DNA from: Flavobacteriales bacterium | Lineage (GTDB): Bacteria > Bacteroidota > Bacteroidia > Flavobacteriales_D > Crocinitomicaceae | DNA length: 19,610 bases | NCBI GenBank assembly: GCA_018665005.1 | Contig: JABJEE010000218.1 | Span: forward strand, 1-19,610 | Direction: 5' to 3' | Shown: positions 13,807 to 19,610 of the stretch, piece by piece | How positions within the stretch are numbered: the first letter of the stretch is position 1 | Layout of the letters: every line of letters begins with the position of its first letter | Notes under the pieces: generated by a model | Told to the model about the DNA's origin: nothing | Database searches by the model: none | The model's input: only the letters and a program-made list of their open reading frames with translations | Translations under genes and position numbers: made by a program

Positions 13807-14289
13807 ATGAATTTTGAAGAGATAAAAGAATTAATAAAATTAGTATCCAAAACGGGAGTAGGAAAGGTACAAGTGGAAAAAGAAGACTTTAAAGTTGTCA
13901 TTTCAGGAAGTAAACCATCTTCGGATCAGCCGATTATTGTTCAAAGCCCTCAGCAATCAGCTCCTATAGCTATGGCTGCGCCGCTTGCGCCAGTAGAAGC
14001 ACCAAAATCTGATGCCAAAAAGACAGCAGAAAAGAATGAAGAGGATCACTTGATCACGGTAAAATCTCCAATGATTGGGACTTTTTACAGGTCTCCAGGA
14101 CCAGAGAAAGAGCCCTTTTTGAACGTAGGAGACTCTTTTAAAGTGGGAGATAAGCTTTGTATAATAGAGGCAATGAAAACATTTAACGAGATTGAGGCAG
14201 AGGTTTCAGGAAAGATTGTTAAAGTGCTTGTTGATGACGCTAGTCCTGTTGATTACGACCAGCCTTTATTTTTGGTTGAACCAGCATAG
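13807..14289 (+). CDS. accB: Biotin carboxyl carrier protein of acetyl-CoA carboxylase, AccB
   Basis: AccB carries the biotin that AccC carboxylates for malonyl-CoA synthesis. The 160-residue product has an N-terminal helical part (NFEEIKELIKLVSKTGVGKV), a Pro/Ala-rich linker (residues of about 40-75), and a C-terminal biotinyl domain (SPMIGTFYRSPGPEKEPFLN onward). The biotinylated lysine is K124 in CIIEAMKTFNEIEAEVSG. The residue after that Lys is Thr, where Met or Leu is usual. It lies 26 bases after fabH and 18 before accC. Confidence 0.97.
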   Translation: MNFEEIKELIKLVSKTGVGKVQVEKEDFKVVISGSKPSSDQPIIVQSPQQSAPIAMAAPLAPVEAPKSDAKKTAEKNEEDHLITVKSPMIGTFYRSPGPEKEPFLNVGDSFKVGDKLCIIEAMKTFNEIEAEVSGKIVKVLVDDASPVDYDQPLFLVEPA

Positions 14290-14307
14290 AAATCAAAAAG
14301 AACATTT

Positions 14308-15642
14308 ATGTTTAAGAAAATATTAATTGCAAACCGAGGGGAAATCGCCCTGAGGGTTATAAGAACCTGTAAGGAGATGGGAATCCAAACTGTTGCGGTA
14401 TACTCAACAGCAGATAAAGACTCGTTACCTGTTAGATTTGCTGATGAAGCAGTATGTATAGGTCCTCCGGTTAGTGCAAAGTCATATCTTTCAATTCCAA
14501 GTATTATTGCAGCTGCAGAAATCACCAATGCAGACGCCATACATCCAGGCTATGGTTTTTTGTCAGAAAACGAAAAATTTTCAAAGGTGTGTGAAGAACA
14601 CAATATTAAATTTATTGGAGCGCTACCTGAACAAATTTCGGGAATGGGTGATAAAGCAACGGCTAAGTCCACAATGATTAAAGCAGGCGTCCCCTGTATA
14701 CCCGGTTCAAAAGGATTGTTAAAAGATACGAAAGAAGCCAAAATAATGGCTAAAGAAATAAAATATCCAGTAATTCTTAAAGCAACTGCTGGTGGTGGTG
14801 GTAAAGGAATGAGAATTGTTTGGAAAGAGGACCAACTCCAAGACGCATGGGACTCTGCAAAACAAGAATCTGCAGCAGCATTTGGAAATGATGGAATATA
14901 TATGGAGAAGTTTATACAAGAGCCTCGTCATATTGAAATCCAAATAGCAGGAGACCAGCATGGAAATGTCTGTCACCTATCTGAGAGGGATTGTTCGATA
15001 CAAAGAAGACACCAAAAACTAGTTGAAGAAACCCCTTCTCCATTTATGACTCCTGTTTTAAGAGAAAAAATGGGTGAAGCAGCGATCAAGGCAGCTAAAG
15101 CAGTGAAATACGAAGGTGTTGGAACTGTTGAATTCCTTGTGGATAAAAATAAGGACTTCTATTTCATGGAAATGAATACTAGAATACAGGTTGAGCATAC
15201 AATAACAGAGGAAGTCATTAATCACGACCTTATCAAGGAGCAAATTAAAATAGCTGCGGGTGAAAAAATATCGGGTAAAAACTATTTGCCTATTATGCAT
15301 GCAATTCAGTGTAGAATAAACGCTGAAGATCCTGAGCATGATTTTAGACCTTGTCCAGGCACCATAACCGATTATCATTGTCCAGGTGGACATGGTGTAA
15401 GAATCGATGCACACGTTTATTCAGGATACACGATACCTCCCAATTATGATTCAATGATTTCTAAATTAATCGTTGTCGCTCGAACAAGAGACGAAGCAAT
15501 ATTAAAAATGAAAAGAGCTCTTGGGGAATATATTATCGAGGGGGTTAAGACAACAATACCATTTCATCAAAAGCTTATGGAAGACGAAAACTTTGTAAAA
15601 GGAAATTTTACCACAAAGTTTATGGATTCTTTTGAGTATTGA
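14308..15642 (+). CDS. accC: Biotin carboxylase subunit of acetyl-CoA carboxylase, AccC
   Basis: AccC carboxylates biotin on AccB using ATP and bicarbonate. The 444-residue product has the N-terminal MFKKILIANRGEIALRVIRT, the ATP-grasp glycine loop G162-G-G-G-K166-G, HIEIQIAGDQHGNVCHLSER, and CSIQRRHQKLVEE. The catalytic MEMNTRIQVEHT has E288, N290 and R292 at the same numbers as the E. coli enzyme. The segment continues TITEEV where many other phyla have PVTEE. Length is normal. It is the last gene of the plus-strand lipid set; the next start is 77 bases away. Confidence 0.98.
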   Translation: MFKKILIANRGEIALRVIRTCKEMGIQTVAVYSTADKDSLPVRFADEAVCIGPPVSAKSYLSIPSIIAAAEITNADAIHPGYGFLSENEKFSKVCEEHNIKFIGALPEQISGMGDKATAKSTMIKAGVPCIPGSKGLLKDTKEAKIMAKEIKYPVILKATAGGGGKGMRIVWKEDQLQDAWDSAKQESAAAFGNDGIYMEKFIQEPRHIEIQIAGDQHGNVCHLSERDCSIQRRHQKLVEETPSPFMTPVLREKMGEAAIKAAKAVKYEGVGTVEFLVDKNKDFYFMEMNTRIQVEHTITEEVINHDLIKEQIKIAAGEKISGKNYLPIMHAIQCRINAEDPEHDFRPCPGTITDYHCPGGHGVRIDAHVYSGYTIPPNYDSMISKLIVVARTRDEAILKMKRALGEYIIEGVKTTIPFHQKLMEDENFVKGNFTTKFMDSFEY

Positions 15643-15646
15643 TTAT

Positions 15647-15681
15647 CTTAATGGTATTAAGCAACCGAAAAACCATTTTCG
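15647..15681. repeat. Two adjacent short inverted repeats after accC
   Basis: CTTAAT-ggt-ATTAAG (15647-15661) is a perfect six-base-pair inverted repeat starting five bases after the accC stop. CGAAAA-acca-TTTTCG (15666-15681) is a second perfect six-base-pair one. Neither is followed by a plus-strand T-run, so I do not call an intrinsic terminator; they could be weak terminators, an mRNA 3' end structure, or protein sites upstream of the 15720 gene. Confidence 0.45.
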
Positions 15682-15719
15682 CGTCATTTGATTAGTTAAA
15701 ATATAATTCGTAGTTGAAT

Positions 15720-16046
15720 ATGAAAAAAGTCTACACCCTCATTACCGTGTTTTTATTGTTTTTTACGTGTAAACTAAGCGCGCAAAATGTGAGCTCTTTA
15801 AAAAGTAAGAATCAATCAAATGTAAATACAGCGACCAAACCGGACGTTGATGAACAAGACATTTTAAAGCAAATTTCTCAAATCAATGAGCATCTTTCGG
15901 CCATTGAAACAAAAAGAAACTATATTCTTTCAAACCCAGCGGAAAAGTCCTCAGCTCAAGAACAAGGCTGGTTTGAAGACATGAAAAAAATCGAAAAATC
16001 TCTCCTTAAGAAAAAAGAAAAATTAACAGCCCTTATTAATAATTAG
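15720..16046 (+). CDS. Small exported helical protein of unknown function
   Basis: I do not recognise a family. The 108-residue product starts at ATG 15720 with a signal peptide (MKKVYTLITVFLLFFTCKLSAQ); a TTG six bases earlier is in frame but less likely. The mature part has a Ser/Asn-rich linker, then two predicted helical stretches: DEQDILKQISQINEHLSAIE (about 43-62) and FEDMKKIEKSLLKKKEKLTA (about 85-104). Their heptad-like hydrophobic spacing suggests a short coiled coil or hairpin. It is Lys-rich, in contrast to the neighbour that follows after only 8 bases on the same strand, with which it is probably cotranscribed. A partner, chaperone or anchor role for that protein would be inference. 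Confidence 0.7.
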   Translation: MKKVYTLITVFLLFFTCKLSAQNVSSLKSKNQSNVNTATKPDVDEQDILKQISQINEHLSAIETKRNYILSNPAEKSSAQEQGWFEDMKKIEKSLLKKKEKLTALINN

Positions 16047-16054
16047 TTCAGGAG

Positions 16055-19000
16055 ATGAATAAAAAAGTAGTAGTTTTTATCGTAGGCTTTTTCCAAGCCC
16101 TACTCGTGTTTTCTCAATCTGGAGGAACAGATTGCAACAATTTAGAACCCATATGTACCGATGTTGGTATATCTTTTACAGCATCAAGTGGTTTACCAGA
16201 CGCATCCACAACAAACCCGGGAAACAATTATGATTGTTTAATATCTCAGCCAAATCCAACTTGGTATTATCTTGAAATATCGAACTCTGGTGATGTGCAA
16301 ATGAACCTCTCGGCCAATTCTGATATTGATTACATCATTTGGGGCCCTTTTAATTCTTTAACAGAGGCAGAGGCTAATTGCGGTACTTATAATAATGTTG
16401 CCGATTGTAGTTTTTCTTTTACGAACAACGAAACACCTCAGATTTTGGGCGCCGTTACAGGACAGGTATACGTTATGTTGGTTACCAATTATGCTAATGT
16501 TGTTCAAAACATATCATTAACACAATCTGGAGGATCTGGAAATACGGATTGTACTATAGTTAATCCCCCAACAGCAAATTGCCCAGATTATGCAACTCAA
16601 GCAAGCTCTGCAATTGAAGCATGTGGAAATCAGCAGTACTATTTAGAAGTATTAAATACCGCATGTAATGGGTTTGTTACGTTTAATGTTGTTGGTAATT
16701 ATGGTTCTTCATTTGCCAGTGAAATTACTTGGGAGGTTGTTTCAAACCAAACAGGTGCCGCTGTAGCTTCGGGAGGTCCCGGCATAAATGGTGGAGCAAT
16801 AAATGTAGTTGTTGGCCCTTTAGACCCCGCGGTTCATGGAACAATATTTAACTTACTTGTCTATGATTCTTGGGGAGACGGTTTTAATGGAACGGGAGGA
16901 ATCATACAAACCACCAGTTCTTCAGGAACTATTTTAGCTGAAATAGATGGGGATTTTGGTTCTCAATCGAATCAATATTTTACAGCAGGAATAGATATTT
17001 CTTCTGCAACAATAAATATTACAACTCCTTCAGGTATTGTAAGTACAACCATGGGAAACTGCCAAGACTTTAATGTTGAGCTCACCCTTGAAAATAATAA
17101 TTTTTGTACTCCAATAAATGTAGATTTACCTTGGGAGATCATTTGTGATGCTACTGGTGCAATAGTTTCTAACGGTACTCATACAGTAACAGTATACCCC
17201 CAAGTACCAACCCAAAGTTCAGAAGTTGTATCTATTTCCTGGGATGCAGCAAACTGCTCTTGGGATGTTTCTGCGAATAATGACTGTGATTTATTAGATA
17301 TTGGAACATTATTTTCTATTTCTCCCGACCCGTCTACAATTGCTCCGTATTGTTCAAGTGGATCAGAAAACTTTACAATTGACTATCTTGGTTTTGTTGC
17401 AGGACCAAACTGTTGCCAAACGGCCGGGCCATTAACACCAATAACATATGACACCACCCTTAACACGACTTCTTTCACGGCTCAAGACGCCTATGCAGGA
17501 ACAAATAATGCGGGATATGCTGTAGTATCTGCTAACGGAATTGGAGGCAATGCACAATCAATAGTCGTCGATATAACAGGCAATGGATATTGTTGTCCAA
17601 ATTGCTCAGCTTCGCCTGAGCCATATTATGTAGATGTTTATATAGATGGTGTTCAAGTTTTATTTGAAGGTCCGCTTACCAATACAAGTTTTTCTTATTC
17701 ATTTAATGAAGGAGACCTTAATGCTTTTGGGGTTACATACAATCAAAGCAGTATTATAGAAGTTTATGTTTTACCAAATAACTTCTGGTATGGCACCCCT
17801 CAAATATTTACAACGTTCATTCCCGGGGGAAATTGCGGATCTCTTGGCGCAGGTCAATGGACGATGAGCAACCTTATCACTAATGTTTCTGCTGTATTTG
17901 AACAACAAACAGCAACGGCCGTTTCTTGCTCATATCCTTTAATAGAAAATTACACATGTTGTTCACCTAATATGGTGCTTCCTCCAAACGAGAGTTCTTC
18001 AGTATCTTGTGATCAGGATATATATCTTCCTGTACCCCCCACCATTAATGATAATTGTGGAGCCGCGATATCTCCAACCATGTCTGAAAACGCCACACCT
18101 GCATGTGTCGGCGACAAGGTATACACTTTCACCTATATGGATTGCACAGGAGCTACTTCAGACTGGACCTATACCTTTCACGTAAATGACAACATTCCTC
18201 CAACAGCTTCAAATCCATCTAATATAACGATAGCGCTTGCACCAGCCCCCGCACCGGATATAAATTTAGTTATTGATGAGGCTGATAACTGTACATCTAA
18301 TCCCATCGTTACATTTGTTTCAGATATTTCAGATGGAAACGCTTGCCCAGAGACAATTACTCGAACCTACAGTGTAATGGATGACTGTGGAAACGAAACC
18401 GTAGTTTCCCAGCTTATTATTATTGGAGGGGCATCTATACCAGACCCATCTGTAAGCGCAAATGGACCAATTTGTGAAGGAGACGATGCTGTTTTCACAA
18501 TCACAGGTCTCATAGATGCTATTGTTACATACGATACGGGTTCTGGACCAAATACAGTTACTTTAACTGGAGGCTCAGCAACAGTTACCATTTCAGGAGT
18601 AACAGCAAGTACAACGATTACGCTCACAAACATTTCAGAAGGGACTTGTAATTCTGCAATAAACCTTTCTGCAACCACAGTAGTAGATACTCAGTTAACC
18701 CCGACTTTTGATCCTTTAGGACCTTATTGTCAAACAGGAGCAGTTGATCCCTTATTAACAAGTTCGATTGAGGGATATACAGGAAGCTGGTCACCATCAG
18801 TAGTTGACAATTCTACTTCAGGCACGTCGATGTATACATTCACGCCCGATCCAGGCCTTTGTGTTTCAAATACGACAATGGACATTGTTATTACTGACGC
18901 CCCATTTGTGATAGCCGCAGCATTAGACTCAACTCTATGTGAAGGAGACTCAACCGTTCTTTTTATTGACACGTTATCTGGAGGCCTTTTGGTCGAGCAA

Positions 19001-19610
19001 TTTACAATGACATTTGGTTCAGCATTTACCTATTCTACCGTTAACACGAATCTTCCTGGGAACTATTATGCAGTTGTAAGTGGTACATGGTCAGGTAATG
19101 GGGCATGTGAATTAAGAGACCCCGCTTACATAATGTATCAAGGATGTAATAACATTACCCCTATATCCTCATATATTTGGAAGTGGAATGGTCAAAACCC
19201 CGTAACTCAATCAACAACCCCGTATGGATATAATGCAAATCACAGCTATAACTTTTTCTTTGGAGGAGGTTCATCGCAGACATTTTCCTTTTCTGAAAAC
19301 AATCCAAATTGGTACAATGACAATTCGGGAAGTTTAACTTTTGATATTTATTATTTGGGAGATATTTCATGGTCAACAGGCTCAGTAGAGCCTTCTGATA
19401 CAATTTTTCCTCCAGTCGGCACAAATACTTATACGGTCACTTTGGATTATGGTAACGGTTGCGTTGCAACAGATGATGTAACTATAAATGTTGACCCATT
19501 GGTTACACCCACATTTGATCAATTGGGTCCTTTTTGCGAAAATAGCCCGACAGTTGTAACTCTTCCAACCACATCCAACGAAGGAATAACAGGAACATGG
19601 AATACTGTAA
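16055..19610 (+). CDS. Large modular exported surface protein (T9SS adhesin-like), N-terminal 1185 codons
   Basis: The frame opens at ATG 16055 and has no stop to the window end. Residues 1-21 are a signal peptide (MNKKVVVFIVGFFQALLVFSQ). Modules in order: an N-terminal domain (about 22-160, with PTWYYLEI and DIDYIIWGPF) common at the front of large Flavobacteriia surface proteins; a domain with YDSWGDGFNG (270-279), a probable calcium-binding turn; Cys-rich beta domains to about 650; HYR-like modules (about 650-791, with DNCTSN and DDCGNET); Ig/PKD-like modules; and two copies of a PTFDPLGPYC repeat (883-936 and from 1152). About 40 Cys, 107 Asp/Glu and only two Lys and two Arg follow the signal peptide. 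The family suggests export by the type IX system and roles in adhesion or gliding. The C-terminal sorting domain is outside the window. Confidence 0.87.
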   Translation, partial: MNKKVVVFIVGFFQALLVFSQSGGTDCNNLEPICTDVGISFTASSGLPDASTTNPGNNYDCLISQPNPTWYYLEISNSGDVQMNLSANSDIDYIIWGPFNSLTEAEANCGTYNNVADCSFSFTNNETPQILGAVTGQVYVMLVTNYANVVQNISLTQSGGSGNTDCTIVNPPTANCPDYATQASSAIEACGNQQYYLEVLNTACNGFVTFNVVGNYGSSFASEITWEVVSNQTGAAVASGGPGINGGAINVVVGPLDPAVHGTIFNLLVYDSWGDGFNGTGGIIQTTSSSGTILAEIDGDFGSQSNQYFTAGIDISSATINITTPSGIVSTTMGNCQDFNVELTLENNNFCTPINVDLPWEIICDATGAIVSNGTHTVTVYPQVPTQSSEVVSISWDAANCSWDVSANNDCDLLDIGTLFSISPDPSTIAPYCSSGSENFTIDYLGFVAGPNCCQTAGPLTPITYDTTLNTTSFTAQDAYAGTNNAGYAVVSANGIGGNAQSIVVDITGNGYCCPNCSASPEPYYVDVYIDGVQVLFEGPLTNTSFSYSFNEGDLNAFGVTYNQSSIIEVYVLPNNFWYGTPQIFTTFIPGGNCGSLGAGQWTMSNLITNVSAVFEQQTATAVSCSYPLIENYTCCSPNMVLPPNESSSVSCDQDIYLPVPPTINDNCGAAISPTMSENATPACVGDKVYTFTYMDCTGATSDWTYTFHVNDNIPPTASNPSNITIALAPAPAPDINLVIDEADNCTSNPIVTFVSDISDGNACPETITRTYSVMDDCGNETVVSQLIIIGGASIPDPSVSANGPICEGDDAVFTITGLIDAIVTYDTGSGPNTVTLTGGSATVTISGVTASTTITLTNISEGTCNSAINLSATTVVDTQLTPTFDPLGPYCQTGAVDPLLTSSIEGYTGSWSPSVVDNSTSGTSMYTFTPDPGLCVSNTTMDIVITDAPFVIAAALDSTLCEGDSTVLFIDTLSGGLLVEQFTMTFGSAFTYSTVNTNLPGNYYAVVSGTWSGNGACELRDPAYIMYQGCNNITPISSYIWKWNGQNPVTQSTTPYGYNANHSYNFFFGGGSSQTFSFSENNPNWYNDNSGSLTFDIYYLGDISWSTGSVEPSDTIFPPVGTNTYTVTLDYGNGCVATDDVTINVDPLVTPTFDQLGPFCENSPTVVTLPTTSNEGITGTWNTV
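18701..18862 (+). repeat. Surface-protein repeat module, copy 1 (residues 883-936)
   Basis: It begins PTFDPLGPYCQTG and continues EGYTGSWSPSVV and MYTFTPDPGLC. This is the recurring 'PTF-LGPxC ... GxxGTW ... YTFTPxxGxC' module seen in large Bacteroidota surface proteins, where it usually occurs in several copies toward the C-terminus. Confidence 0.75.
19508..19610 (+). repeat. Surface-protein repeat module, copy 2, cut by the window end
   Basis: It begins PTFDQLGPFCENSP and continues LPTTSNEGITGTW, aligning with copy 1 exactly 807 bases (269 residues) upstream. The array probably continues beyond the window. Confidence 0.7.

Noticed and set aside
14253..14540. Minus-strand open frame across the accB-accC junction
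   Set aside because: It overlaps two certain genes and has no start context or recognisable motif.
16051..16054. GGAG immediately before the ATG of the surface-protein gene as a ribosome binding site
   Set aside because: It abuts the ATG with no spacer, and Bacteroidota seldom use Shine-Dalgarno pairing, so it is probably chance.
18367..18972. Minus-strand open frames in the surface-protein gene
   Set aside because: They mirror the Thr/Ser/Val-rich coding of the plus-strand frame, which is open for 1185 codons and has clear modules.

Overview
This is a chromosomal core region of a Bacteroidota bacterium, most likely order Flavobacteriales; the family cannot be fixed from the window. The DNA is AT-rich. 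Start codons lack Shine-Dalgarno sequences, several genes are preceded by boxes resembling the Bacteroidota -7 element TAnnTTTG, and the secreted proteins (large modular Cys/Asn/Thr-rich surface protein, TonB receptor with a carboxypeptidase-regulatory-like N-terminus) are typical of the phylum. The neighbourhoods mutY / HU / RNase G and yceD-rpmF-plsX-fabH-accB-accC are also typical. I see no mobile element, CRISPR array, tRNA or rRNA, and no gene-free stretch longer than 300 bases.

Left part (1-8800), mostly minus strand. A secreted subtilisin-like protease runs off the left edge. Then come an unknown exported barrel-like protein with a CvpA-family membrane protein, the plus-strand tRNA adenosine deaminase tadA, a TonB-dependent receptor followed 11 bases later by recO, a plus-strand periplasmic thioredoxin-like protein, and RNase G followed 4 bases later by recX. 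Last come a 30-residue basic ribosomal-type protein (AURKAIP1/COX24 family) and an HU protein with a clear intrinsic terminator. The two convergent pairs (tadA/recO and thioredoxin/recX) overlap at their 3' ends.

Right part (8896-15642), all plus strand. mutY and pdxA are followed by a tight set that starts at its own promoter-like box: yceD (DUF177), rpmF (L32), plsX, fabH, accB, accC. This set links ribosome assembly to phospholipid and fatty-acid initiation: PlsX makes acyl-phosphate, FabH performs the first condensation, and AccB/AccC carboxylate biotin for malonyl-CoA.

Right edge (15720-19610). A small exported helical protein precedes, by 8 bases, a very large exported modular protein that is still open at the window end after 1185 codons. 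It has Ig/PKD/HYR-like modules, about 40 Cys, about 107 Asp/Glu and only four Lys/Arg after the signal peptide. It resembles the T9SS-exported adhesins of Bacteroidota, but its C-terminus, where the sorting domain would lie, is outside the window.

Most of the window is ordinary housekeeping. The points most worth a second look are the charge-depleted giant surface protein and its small partner, the 30-residue ribosomal gene next to RNase G, and a recurring TAnnTTCG variant of the promoter box.
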